Shown here: one piece after another, positions 1 through 7,779 of the stretch
Position numbering within the stretch: position 1 is the stretch's first letter
Layout: each line of letters begins with the position of its first letter
Assembly (NCBI GenBank): GCA_023266165.1
Contig: JAHFRR010000012.1
Location: 1 to 11,089 of the forward strand
Origin: Thiotrichales bacterium
Lineage (GTDB): Bacteria > Pseudomonadota > Gammaproteobacteria > Francisellales > CACEW01
Direction: 5' to 3'
Length of the DNA stretch: 11,089 nucleotides
Notes under the pieces: generated by a model
Database searches by the model: none
What the model was told of the DNA's origin: nothing
The model's input: only the letters and a program-made list of their open reading frames with translations
Position numbers and translations under genes: made by a program

Positions 1-1254
1 AGGCAAAAACTAGGAGAGGCTGTACAGCGCCAAATGATGGCAGATGTTCCTGTTGGGGCATTTCTGTCAGGAGGATTAGATTCAAGTGCGATTGTTGCTT
101 TGATGCGGCAGCAAAACCCTGACCTTCGGATTGACTGTTTCACGATTGATGTAGCATCTACCAAAAAAGAGGGATTTTTTAACGATCTTCCTTATGCCAG
201 GGAAGTTGCCAAACATTTGCGAGTCAATTTACACGAAGTCAAGGCTTCTCCTTCTATGATTCAGCGGCTTCCTGAAATGATTTTTCATTTAGATGAGCCT
301 CAGGCAGACCCTGCACCCATTAATGCGTTAATGATTGCAGAGCTTGCAAAGTCGCAAGGTATTAAAGTATTGATGTCTGGTGCTGGAGGGGATGATCTTC
401 TCACGGGGTATCGCAGGCATGTTGCTATAAAATATGACCAATATTGGCGTTGGTTGCCGCAGCAACTCAGAGGCTTGATTGCTCGATGCGCTCAGAGCAC
501 ACTTTATGGCACTGGCACTGGCACTGGCACTGGCACTGGCACTGGCACTGGCACTGGCACTGGCCTGCCTCCTTTTTTCCGAAGAGCTGCAAAGCTATTT
601 AAAGATTGTGATCAGTCTGGGAATGCTTATTTAGCAAGTTTTTTTGCTTGGAGTAATGCTAGGCTGCGCTCAAAGCTATACTCGCCTCAGATTCGAGAGT
701 TAATAGCTTCTCAGGATAGTTATGCGCCGCTTGTAGTATCGTCAGGAGAGGTTCCGCATGCAACACGATTGAACAAGATGCTTTATTTAGAGCTTAAGCA
801 CTTTTTAGCAGATCACAATTTAAATTATACAGATAAAACTTCGATGGCAATGGGGGTTGAAGTGCGCGTGCCCTTTTTGGACGCGGACTTAATTCAATTT
901 GCCTTTTCTCTGCCTGATAACTTTAAGCAGCGCGGTCGTGTGGGGAAAGCAGTGCTCAAGAAAGCCATGGAGCCTCTACTGCCGCATGATGTGATCTATC
1001 GACCTAAAACAGGTTTTGGAGCGCCCTTACGCCAGTGGTTGCACGGGGAGTTAGAACCGCTTATCGCAGAGGTTTTATCGTTTCAATCTTTGACAACTCG
1101 TGGGCTGTTTGATCCAGAAGGCGTTCATCACTTGATAGCACAGGATCGAGCTGGAAAGGTAGACGTAGCCTATATTATTTTTGGGTTGTTGTGTGTGGAG
1201 CTGTGGTGTCGGCAGTTTATTGATGTTAAAGTTCCAAAAATTCTAACACTCTAA
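1..1254 (+). CDS. asnB: Asparagine synthase-type glutamine amidotransferase (WbpS/AsnB-like), 5' partial
   Basis: The reading frame is open from base 1, so the N-terminal glutaminase domain and true start lie upstream; 417 residues are visible. They form the ATP-pyrophosphatase synthetase domain: SGGLDSS PP-loop (visible residues 23-29), DEPQADP, SGAGGDD (126-132), a GVEVRVPFLD segment and RPKTGFGAPLRQWL near the C terminus. Family members activate a carboxylate with ATP and amidate it with ammonia from glutamine in the cytoplasm. In polysaccharide clusters (WbpS-type) the substrate is thought to be a uronic acid rather than aspartate; the wecB/wecC neighbours make that plausible here but do not prove it. 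Residues 170-188 are a Gly-Thr repeat from an in-frame microsatellite, in what looks like a variable region away from the motifs. The stop lies a few bases before the next gene, indicating one operon. Family is confident; substrate is inferred. Confidence 0.9.
   Translation, partial: RQKLGEAVQRQMMADVPVGAFLSGGLDSSAIVALMRQQNPDLRIDCFTIDVASTKKEGFFNDLPYAREVAKHLRVNLHEVKASPSMIQRLPEMIFHLDEPQADPAPINALMIAELAKSQGIKVLMSGAGGDDLLTGYRRHVAIKYDQYWRWLPQQLRGLIARCAQSTLYGTGTGTGTGTGTGTGTGTGLPPFFRRAAKLFKDCDQSGNAYLASFFAWSNARLRSKLYSPQIRELIASQDSYAPLVVSSGEVPHATRLNKMLYLELKHFLADHNLNYTDKTSMAMGVEVRVPFLDADLIQFAFSLPDNFKQRGRVGKAVLKKAMEPLLPHDVIYRPKTGFGAPLRQWLHGELEPLIAEVLSFQSLTTRGLFDPEGVHHLIAQDRAGKVDVAYIIFGLLCVELWCRQFIDVKVPKILTL
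508..564 (+). repeat. GGCACT hexanucleotide microsatellite, about 9.5 units, in frame
   Basis: From base 508 there is GGC followed by nine perfect ACTGGC units, 57 bases with no mismatch. It lies in frame inside the amidotransferase gene and encodes alternating Gly and Thr (10 Gly, 9 Thr). Because the unit is two codons long, copy-number changes would alter protein length without shifting the frame. Perfect identity of all units suggests recent or ongoing slipped-strand expansion. Confidence 0.97.
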
Positions 1255-1256
1255 GG
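1253..1256 (+). promoter_or_regulatory. Shine-Dalgarno AAGG deciding between two adjacent ATG starts
   Basis: AAGG overlaps the stop codon of the upstream amidotransferase gene. Two consecutive ATG codons follow at 1260 and 1263. Spacing is 3 bases to the first and 6 to the second, so the second ATG is favoured. The difference is one methionine. Confidence 0.5.
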
Positions 1257-1262
1257 CCTATG

Positions 1263-3404
1263 ATGAACCAACTCCTCCAAAGCCTAAGCTCAGGCAACAT
1301 TGCGATTGAGAACATTCCGGCGCCTCAAGCGAAATCCGGCGAGCTGTTAATTCAAACCCACAAAACCCTGATCTCAGCAGGCACTGAGCGAATGCTGATG
1401 GATTTTGGTAAGGCCAGCTTGTTGGGTAAAATCAAGCAGCAACCTGATAAAGTCAAAGAAGTTCTATCAAAGATTAAAACAGATGGCTTATTGACAACCT
1501 TAGATGCTGTCAAAGCTAAGCTGGACCAGCCTATTGCTTTAGGTTATTGCAATGTTGGGCAAGTATTGGATGCTGGGAGTAGCGAGGGGTTTTCAATCGG
1601 GGATCGGGTGTTGTCAAACGGCCCACATGCGGAGATTGTCCGCGTGCCTAAAAATCTCTGTGTGAAAATTCCCGATCAAGTTTCAGATGAAGAAGCGGTA
1701 TTTACGGTGCTTGGCGCCATTGGGCTTCAAGGCATTCGATTGTTGAGTCCGACGTTGGGGGAATGTGTTGTTGTTCAAGGGTTGGGACTCATTGGATTAA
1801 TCGCAGTTCAGCTGTTGATTGCTCAAGGCTGTAGAGTGTTAGGCGCTGACTTTGATGCGGGAAAACTGGCTTTAGCCAAGCAATTTGGGGCTGAAGTTGT
1901 AAATCTGGGGATGGGTGAAGATCTCATTGCCAAAGCCGAGCAGTTTTCTCGTGGGCGAGGCGTGGATGCCGTGCTCATTACCGCTTCCAATAAAACCGAC
2001 GAAATCATCCATCAGGCCGCGACGATTTGTCGCAAACGCGGTCGAATTGTTTTGGTAGGCGTGATTGGTTTGAATTTGAGACGCGATGATTTTTATAAAA
2101 AAGAGCTTTCTTTCCAAGTCTCCTGTTCTTATGGGCCTGGGCGTTACGATGAGACCTATGAAAACGCAGGCCAGGATTACCCCTTAGCTTACGTGAGATG
2201 GACAGAACAACGGAACTTTGAAGCTATCTTGGATATGATGGCCATGGGGAAGTTAGATGTGAGGCCTCTGATCAGTCATCGCTTTGAGATTGAAGAAGCG
2301 GGCGCTGCGTATGAAAAGCTTGAAGATAAAAGCCAGCTAGGAATCTTGTTGGAATACCCTGTGAAAGTCGATTTGGCGCGCGTGGTGACTTTGGTGACTT
2401 CAGCCCAGTCTTCTGCTTTGGTTCAGACCAAAGGTGAGGTTCAGGTGCCTTGCGTTGCGTTTCTCGGAGCTGGGAATTACGCCAGCCGCATGTTGATGCC
2501 GGCGTTTAAAAAATCCGGCGCGAAGCTTAAGTTAGTCGTAACCAATCAGGGCGTGAGCGGGGTTGTGCACGGGAGAAAGGCTGAGTTTGAGCAGGCAGGC
2601 ACAGAAATCCAAGGGGCCCTCCAAGATCCCAGCATCAATACCCTCGTGATCGCGACACGTCATGATTTACATGCCAAGCAAGTGATTCAAGCTTTAGGTG
2701 CAGGAAAACATATCTTTGTTGAAAAGCCGTTAGCCATCACTGAAGCTCAGTTGGGTCAGATTACAGAGGCTTATTCAGCGTCTCAAGGACGGTCATTGTT
2801 GATGGTCGGCTTTAATCGACGTTTTGCACCTCACGTGCAAAAAATCAAGCAATTATTGGGGTCGTTGACAGGGCCTAAAAATTTTGTGATGACAGTCAAT
2901 GCAGGTTTCATTCCTAAAGATCACTGGACTCAGGATCCTGAGATAGGGGGTGGTCGGTTGATCGGAGAAGCGTGCCATTTTGTAGATTTACTCAGATTTT
3001 TAGCGGCAAGTCCTATCAAGACTTCGAGTATTTCTGGGTTAGAAAATTTACCAGAGGGTGCGCCTCGGGACGAAAATATCTCTATAAATCTTAAATTTGA
3101 AGATGGATCTCAGGGTGTCATTCATTACTTTGCCAACGGTCATAAAACTTTTCCCAAAGAGCGGCTAGAGGTTTTTGCATCTGGCAAAGTGTTGCAGTTA
3201 GATAATTTTAGAAAGTTGAGAGGGTATGGCTTTGGCGGATTTAAAAAATTAAATCTGTGGCGTCAAGATAAGGGGCAAACTGAGTGTGTTCAAGCGTTTG
3301 TGGATGCGATTGCAGAGGGGAAGCCCTCTCCTATTCCTGCTTTAGACATTTTCGAAGTGACGAGAGTCTGTTTGGAGTTAAGAGAAAAGCTAGAGAAAAA
3401 GTAA
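1263..3404 (+). CDS. Bi-domain oxidoreductase: MDR dehydrogenase fused to Gfo/Idh/MocA dehydrogenase
   Basis: The protein has 713 residues from ATG 1263 (one more from ATG 1260). Residues about 1-360 are a medium-chain dehydrogenase/reductase with a GLGLIG dinucleotide fold (G173, G175, G178). The usual GHE zinc-site motif is not seen; the equivalent region reads LGYCNVG, so this half is probably zinc-independent. Residues about 395-710 are a Gfo/Idh/MocA domain with a second Rossmann motif (G402, G404, A407), the family EKP motif (E487-P489) and a GGGRLIGEACHFVD segment whose H572 matches the usual catalytic histidine region. Such fusions recur in exopolysaccharide and O-antigen loci, often beside heparinase II/III proteins, as here. 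It presumably oxidises or reduces a sugar or nucleotide-sugar using NAD(P) in the cytoplasm. The substrate is not known to me. The fusion looks intact, with no frameshift. Confidence 0.9.
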   Translation: MNQLLQSLSSGNIAIENIPAPQAKSGELLIQTHKTLISAGTERMLMDFGKASLLGKIKQQPDKVKEVLSKIKTDGLLTTLDAVKAKLDQPIALGYCNVGQVLDAGSSEGFSIGDRVLSNGPHAEIVRVPKNLCVKIPDQVSDEEAVFTVLGAIGLQGIRLLSPTLGECVVVQGLGLIGLIAVQLLIAQGCRVLGADFDAGKLALAKQFGAEVVNLGMGEDLIAKAEQFSRGRGVDAVLITASNKTDEIIHQAATICRKRGRIVLVGVIGLNLRRDDFYKKELSFQVSCSYGPGRYDETYENAGQDYPLAYVRWTEQRNFEAILDMMAMGKLDVRPLISHRFEIEEAGAAYEKLEDKSQLGILLEYPVKVDLARVVTLVTSAQSSALVQTKGEVQVPCVAFLGAGNYASRMLMPAFKKSGAKLKLVVTNQGVSGVVHGRKAEFEQAGTEIQGALQDPSINTLVIATRHDLHAKQVIQALGAGKHIFVEKPLAITEAQLGQITEAYSASQGRSLLMVGFNRRFAPHVQKIKQLLGSLTGPKNFVMTVNAGFIPKDHWTQDPEIGGGRLIGEACHFVDLLRFLAASPIKTSSISGLENLPEGAPRDENISINLKFEDGSQGVIHYFANGHKTFPKERLEVFASGKVLQLDNFRKLRGYGFGGFKKLNLWRQDKGQTECVQAFVDAIAEGKPSPIPALDIFEVTRVCLELREKLEKK

Positions 3405-3413
3405 GGAAAGAAA

Positions 3414-4610
3414 ATGCTTAAAAATCAAAAAATCTGCGTCATTGGATTGGGCTACATCGGCCTCCCCACGGCGTCTTTATTGGCAACCAAAGGCTACCAG
3501 GTGTTAGGTGTAGATATCCGCCCAGAAATTGTTGAGATTATTAGCTCGGGCAAGATTCATATCGTCGAACCTGGATTAGATATTTTGGTGAAATCGGCTG
3601 TTCATTCTGGGAATTTGACAGCCAGTTTAAAACCAGAGGTTTCGGATATTTATATCCTAGCCGTTCCAACGCCCTTTAAAGAAAATCATGCGCCGGACAT
3701 GTCTTACGTCGAATCCGCGGCAAAAAGTATTGTAAAGCTTGTAAAGCCTGGAGATCTGGTAATTCTTGAGTCCACCTCACCTGTGGGTTCAACCGAATTT
3801 GTAAAAGCGACCATTGATGCGATCAATCCAATTCCTGGTGTGTTCTATGCGCATTGTCCGGAACGGGTTATTCCTGGAAAAGTCTTAGAAGAGCTGGTGG
3901 GTAATGATCGTGTGGTGGGGGGGGTAGATACCCAAAGTACAGAAATCTGTATTGAGTTCTATAAAACATTTGTTGAGGGCGAAGTATTTGCAACCGATGT
4001 GCGCACGGCAGAGCTCTGTAAACTCACAGAAAATTCATTTCGGGACGTGAATATCGCCTTTGCCAATGAGCTGTCCATGATCTGCGATACACTGAAGATC
4101 AACGTGTGGGAGTTGATTAAACTTGCAAATCGCCATCCTAGGGTCAAGATTTTACAGCCAGGGCCTGGCGTGGGCGGACATTGTATTGCGGTCGACCCTT
4201 GGTTTATTGTCTCTTCTGTTCCAGAGCAGGCTCGATTGATTCGAACTGCCCGTCAAGTCAATGATTCCAAGCCTGAGTGGGTGATTCATCAGGTAGTTGA
4301 GAAGGCTAAGAAATTTAAAAGCCCTGTGATTGCCTGTATGGGGGTCGCGTTTAAACCGGATATTGATGATTTGCGAGAGTCTCCTTCTCTGGAGATTGCG
4401 CATCATTTACAAAGTCTCAATATTGGAAAGATCTTGGTGTGCGAACCTAATGTCAATACTCTCAAGGGGTTGAGCCTGGTGAACTGTGAAGAGGCGATTG
4501 AGCAAGCGGATATTATTTTGATTTTGGTAGACCATAAACTCTTTAAGCAATTGCCGAAACAGGTGTTTCTGGATAAGTGTGTGATTGATACGAAGGGTTT
4601 GTTGCAGTAA
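3414..4610 (+). CDS. wecC: UDP-N-acetyl-D-mannosamine dehydrogenase WecC
   Basis: WecC oxidises UDP-ManNAc to UDP-ManNAcA in two NAD-dependent steps in the cytoplasm. The 398 residues match the E. coli family member from end to end: N-terminal NAD fold GLGYIGLP (residues 11-18), AVPTPFK, ESTSPVGSTE, the central KLTENSFRDVNIAFANEL block with K203, and GVGGHCIAVDP with the expected catalytic C257, followed by FKPDIDDLRESP in the C-terminal domain. It is slightly shorter than E. coli WecC (about 420), mainly in the loops. The ATG at 3414 has an AAGGA Shine-Dalgarno (3403-3407) six bases upstream, overlapping the stop of the preceding gene. wecB follows directly, so the two steps are encoded together though in the reverse of pathway order. 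A run of eight G lies inside the gene (3917-3924). Function is confident; whether ManNAcA is kept or further converted in the glycan is unknown. Confidence 0.96.
   Translation: MLKNQKICVIGLGYIGLPTASLLATKGYQVLGVDIRPEIVEIISSGKIHIVEPGLDILVKSAVHSGNLTASLKPEVSDIYILAVPTPFKENHAPDMSYVESAAKSIVKLVKPGDLVILESTSPVGSTEFVKATIDAINPIPGVFYAHCPERVIPGKVLEELVGNDRVVGGVDTQSTEICIEFYKTFVEGEVFATDVRTAELCKLTENSFRDVNIAFANELSMICDTLKINVWELIKLANRHPRVKILQPGPGVGGHCIAVDPWFIVSSVPEQARLIRTARQVNDSKPEWVIHQVVEKAKKFKSPVIACMGVAFKPDIDDLRESPSLEIAHHLQSLNIGKILVCEPNVNTLKGLSLVNCEEAIEQADIILILVDHKLFKQLPKQVFLDKCVIDTKGLLQ
3917..3924 (+). repeat. G8 homopolymer inside wecC
   Basis: Eight consecutive G bases span part of codons 168-171 (Val-Gly-Gly-Val, matching the NDRVIGG region of E. 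coli WecC). In this copy the frame is intact. A gain or loss of one base would truncate WecC well before C257. The run is at the short end of tracts known to act as contingency loci elsewhere. Confidence 0.9.
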
Positions 4611-4622
4611 GGCCAATCATCG

Positions 4623-5753
4623 ATGAAAAAAATTTTAAGCGTCTTTGGTACTCGCCCAGAGGTCATCAAAATGGCCCCTGTAGTGAAGGCATTAGCGGCA
4701 TCCAGCCGGTTTGAATCTTTTATCTGTACGACCTCTCAGCATCGCCATATGCAAGATCAGATGATGGACTTATTTGATCTGAAAGCGGATTTTGACTTTG
4801 ATATTATGGTGCCTGGCCAGTCGATCTCTTACATCACAGCGCGCGTTCTGGAGGCGTTAGATGGCCTTCTGGCGACAGAAAAGTTTGACGCAGTACTTGT
4901 ACATGGTGATACTACAACCTCGTTTGCAGCAGCCTTGGCAGCGTTTAATCGGGGTATTCCAGTGGGCCATGTCGAAGCGGGCCTGCGAACGTATGATCTG
5001 CAGGCGCCATTTCCTGAAGAGGCCAATAGGCAGTTGACAGGGCGCCTGACCTCCATGCACTTTGCACCGACCTATGTGGCCAAACAAAATCTCTTGAAAG
5101 AGGGCACCCTCGAGTCTACTATTTTGGTGACGGGTAATACGGTGATTGATGCGCTGCTCTATATGCAAGAAAAAATAGAGTCTGGCAAAATTGAGATCTC
5201 GATAGATCCTCAGATCCAGGCGCTTGTCAATCAAAATTTGCCTTTTGTCCTTATCACAGGGCATCGGCGAGAGAGTTTTGGTCAGGGGTTTTTAAATATT
5301 TGTGAAGCAATTCGTGACTTATCCCTTCAGTTTCCCCATTGGCATTTTGTCTATCCAGTTCATCTCAATCCCAATGTTCAGGAGCCTGTGCAGCAATTAT
5401 TAGGAAATCTTTCAAATGTGCATTTGATGGAACCCATCGGCTATGCGCCTTTTGTTTACCTGATGAGTCATTGTTACCTGGTTTTAACAGACTCGGGGGG
5501 TGTTCAAGAAGAAGCACCATCGTTGGGCAAACCTGTGTTAGTCATGCGTGAAGTGACCGAGCGCCCTGAGGGGATTGATGCAGGTACTGCGATGCTGGTG
5601 GGCAATGATCGCGAGCGAATTGTCTCGGGGGTTTCGAGATTGATTGAAGACTCCAACTTTTATCATCAGATGGCCAAAGCGGTCAATCCCTATGGGGATG
5701 GAAAGGCGGCGATGAGGATTGTAGATTGGCTCAGGCTCAAGCAGTGGCGCTAA
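4623..5753 (+). CDS. wecB: UDP-N-acetylglucosamine 2-epimerase (non-hydrolysing) WecB
   Basis: WecB interconverts UDP-GlcNAc and UDP-ManNAc, supplying the substrate of the WecC encoded just upstream. The 376 residues equal the E. coli length and align throughout. The start reads FGTRPEVIKMAP; the family's key residues appear in HGDTTTS (D96), VEAGLRT (E118), PEEANR (E132) and GHRRESFG (H214), each one position after the E. coli counterparts. LTDSGGVQEEAPSLGKPVLVMR forms the UDP-binding part of the C-terminal Rossmann domain and NPYGDG lies near the end. It is a cytoplasmic GT-B-fold enzyme. The ATG at 4623 has only a weak AAGG about ten bases upstream, within the wecC stop region, so translation may be coupled to wecC. 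No damage is seen. Confidence 0.97.
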   Translation: MKKILSVFGTRPEVIKMAPVVKALAASSRFESFICTTSQHRHMQDQMMDLFDLKADFDFDIMVPGQSISYITARVLEALDGLLATEKFDAVLVHGDTTTSFAAALAAFNRGIPVGHVEAGLRTYDLQAPFPEEANRQLTGRLTSMHFAPTYVAKQNLLKEGTLESTILVTGNTVIDALLYMQEKIESGKIEISIDPQIQALVNQNLPFVLITGHRRESFGQGFLNICEAIRDLSLQFPHWHFVYPVHLNPNVQEPVQQLLGNLSNVHLMEPIGYAPFVYLMSHCYLVLTDSGGVQEEAPSLGKPVLVMREVTERPEGIDAGTAMLVGNDRERIVSGVSRLIEDSNFYHQMAKAVNPYGDGKAAMRIVDWLRLKQWR

Positions 5754-5763
5754 AAGGTTTCCG

Positions 5764-7779
5764 ATGAACAATGTACAAGATAAACTAATCACGTTTTGGA
5801 AATTAGGATTATCTAATCTCATCAAAGTGGCATTTTATCGATGTCAGGTGAAATCAGGCTGGTTTTTAAAAACTTTGCCCACTCGAGTTTTTCAGAGTCT
5901 ACAGTGGGCGAAGCCTACTTCGAAGCTTTCATCCGTCGTCCTGACACTGCAGGGCAGGCGTCAGGATCCAGGATCAAGGACTCTTCTGGATGCTGAGGCT
6001 TCTGCGCCTCTTTTAACAGAAGACCAATACGCTTATTTTTTTCACTTGTATCAGGAAATTGCAAACCCACCCGATTGGTTTTTAAATCCCTTTACACGCT
6101 ATTCATGGAAAGAAAACCAGAGCCAGCATTGGTCGCGCGTGCGTTATTTTCTCTCTCCAGGTGAAGATATCAAAGTGATCTGGGAATTATCTCGGTTTTA
6201 CTGGATGCCTTTTTTAGCTATTCAGTATCGAGTGCATCAAAATCCTCAGACTCTCAAAAAATTATATCATTGGTTGTCGGACTGGTGTCTTCAAAATCCT
6301 ATCAATACGGGGGTAAACTGGCTGTGCGCACAAGAGGCCAGTATCAGGCTCATCAATTTTATTTTAAGTTTTTGGATTTTAGGCATCGAGCCTGGGCCTG
6401 CCGAAATAGAGTTCTGTCAAGCACATGCGAAGCGAATTTCGAAAACGTTGTATTATGCAGATGCACAATGCAATAACCATGCGACCAGCGAGGCCGTTGG
6501 GCTCTATATTGTTGGAACCTGGTTGGGAGATATCTATCCTGATTTTAGAAAATATGCGGATCTCGGGCGAGCTCGCCTGGAGACGCTCAGCCAAAAGCTT
6601 ATTTTGTCCGATGGAACCTTTGCGCAATATTCAGTGACGTATCATCGCATGATGTTGGATTCGCTGTCGCTGGCACTGTATTTCCAGAGAAAAAAGCAAG
6701 ATCGAGCGTTCTCATCCAGGTTTATGGCCCAATACCAACGCGCTTTTTTATGGCTATACCAGATGGTTGATCGGGTTTCCGGGGATGCCCCTAACTCAGG
6801 TTCCAATGATGGTACTCATTTTTTTAAGCTAGATACGTGTGATTATCGAGATTTTAGACCCTCTTTACAGTTAGCCTCTGTTCTATTGAATAACACGCGC
6901 TTATATACTGCAGGGCCTTGGGATGATGTTTTAAAAGTTCTGGAGTTAGGTTCTGATGTTATTGGGCAGGGGGTTCAGCCCTCTTTGCATCCCAAAGAAT
7001 TGCCTGTAGGCGGGTATGTCTTTTTTCGAGAGGAAGCACACTGGGCCATGCTCAAATACCCTGTCTATCGTTATCGTCCGCCTCAGTGTGATGCGATGCA
7101 CTTTGATCTTTGGGCTGAGGGTGAAAATATTTTGATAGATGCTGGGAGCTATAGCTATAACGCTGCTCCTCAAGAAATGCAAAAGTTCTCAGGGGTGAGG
7201 GGCCATAACACGGTGCAATTTGATGGCCATGATCAGATGCCAAAGCTGTCGCGTTTTTTATATGGCAGTTGGCTTAAAACCAAAAATAGAGCGCCGTTGT
7301 CCCAAACATCAGGTGCGCAAAGATGGTCTGGATTGTATCAGGATGCGTGGGGTGCTGTGCATAAGCGTACGGTGATCTTGCGAAATGCAGACGATGTTTC
7401 TGAAAATGCCTTCCTAACTCCCTCCTCCCCTGCGGAGGAGGGTGGGGGTGGAGGGGCCGCACAGTATCACCTCCACCCTAACCCTCCCCCGTCAAGGGGG
7501 AGGGGATCTCAATATCGAATTATTGATGAGATTTCTGGATTTCGAAAAAATGCGGCCATTCGATGGCACTCGCCTTTTTTAGACTGGACACAGACAGATA
7601 AAGGTTTTCAAAGGAAAAATCTTGCACTAGAGATGCAGATAAATAGTCGAACCATAATACCCATCCAGAAAATGGGAGAGATTTCTCGATATTATTTAGA
7701 AAAAGAGCCCTGCCTTGTGTTCGAGCTTGAAGTACTGGGGTCGCCTGTTATAATCGAAACCCTGATTACGATTCAGTAA
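5764..7779 (+). CDS. Heparinase II/III family protein with in-frame palindromic insertion
   Basis: The protein has 671 residues. The N-terminal half (about 60-380) is a helical toroid-type domain of alginate lyase/heparinase relatives, with NNHATSEAVGL (N238, H239) and a QYSVTYHR segment (Y293, H294) resembling lyase active-site residues. The second half (about 410-671) is the heparinase II/III beta domain with DAMHFDLWAEGENILIDAGSY (H446) and a GVRGHNTVQFDG motif. Known family members cleave uronate polysaccharides by beta-elimination. No signal peptide is visible, so it may act in the cytoplasm or at the inner membrane face; relatives of this type are common beside two-domain oxidoreductases in exopolysaccharide loci, with unclear function. 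Residues about 551-581 are encoded by a GC-rich palindromic element and rich in Gly and Pro; the domain resumes at YRIIDEISGF. AAGG six bases before ATG 5764 supports the start. Whether the insertion is tolerated is unknown. Confidence 0.88.
   Translation: MNNVQDKLITFWKLGLSNLIKVAFYRCQVKSGWFLKTLPTRVFQSLQWAKPTSKLSSVVLTLQGRRQDPGSRTLLDAEASAPLLTEDQYAYFFHLYQEIANPPDWFLNPFTRYSWKENQSQHWSRVRYFLSPGEDIKVIWELSRFYWMPFLAIQYRVHQNPQTLKKLYHWLSDWCLQNPINTGVNWLCAQEASIRLINFILSFWILGIEPGPAEIEFCQAHAKRISKTLYYADAQCNNHATSEAVGLYIVGTWLGDIYPDFRKYADLGRARLETLSQKLILSDGTFAQYSVTYHRMMLDSLSLALYFQRKKQDRAFSSRFMAQYQRAFLWLYQMVDRVSGDAPNSGSNDGTHFFKLDTCDYRDFRPSLQLASVLLNNTRLYTAGPWDDVLKVLELGSDVIGQGVQPSLHPKELPVGGYVFFREEAHWAMLKYPVYRYRPPQCDAMHFDLWAEGENILIDAGSYSYNAAPQEMQKFSGVRGHNTVQFDGHDQMPKLSRFLYGSWLKTKNRAPLSQTSGAQRWSGLYQDAWGAVHKRTVILRNADDVSENAFLTPSSPAEEGGGGGAAQYHLHPNPPPSRGRGSQYRIIDEISGFRKNAAIRWHSPFLDWTQTDKGFQRKNLALEMQINSRTIIPIQKMGEISRYYLEKEPCLVFELEVLGSPVIIETLITIQ
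7413..7505 (+). repeat. GC-rich nested palindromic element inserted in frame
   Basis: About 93 bases in the 3' part of the heparinase gene form three consecutive hairpins. Stem 1 is 7420-7428 with 7434-7442 (9 perfect pairs, 5-base loop). Stem 2 is 7446-7454 with 7470-7478 (9 perfect pairs, 15-base loop). Stem 3 is 7482-7490 with 7496-7504 (9 perfect pairs, 5-base loop). The left and right halves are also roughly inverted copies of each other, so the whole could fold as one imperfect palindrome. Composition is very C/G-rich on alternating strands, unlike the flanking gene. This is typical of small dispersed palindromic repeats (MITE- or REP-like). It stays open in frame, adding about 31 codons. 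The exact ends are uncertain by a few bases. Confidence 0.9.

Noticed and set aside
508..564. Tandem repeat as a CRISPR-like array
   Set aside because: The six-base units are contiguous with no spacers, and they encode in-frame residues of an enzyme.
4857..5264. A 135-codon antisense open frame opposite wecB
   Set aside because: It lies wholly within a well-conserved gene on the other strand and shows no recognisable motif. The same holds for the other antisense frames opposite genes in this window.
5940..5965. Inverted repeat CCTGAC/GTCAGG near the start of the heparinase gene
   Set aside because: Only six base pairs with a 14-base loop. This is expected by chance, and composition matches the surrounding gene.
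7482..7504. GC-rich hairpin that could be a transcription terminator
   Set aside because: No T-run follows it, it lies within a continuous reading frame, and it forms part of a three-hairpin palindromic element.
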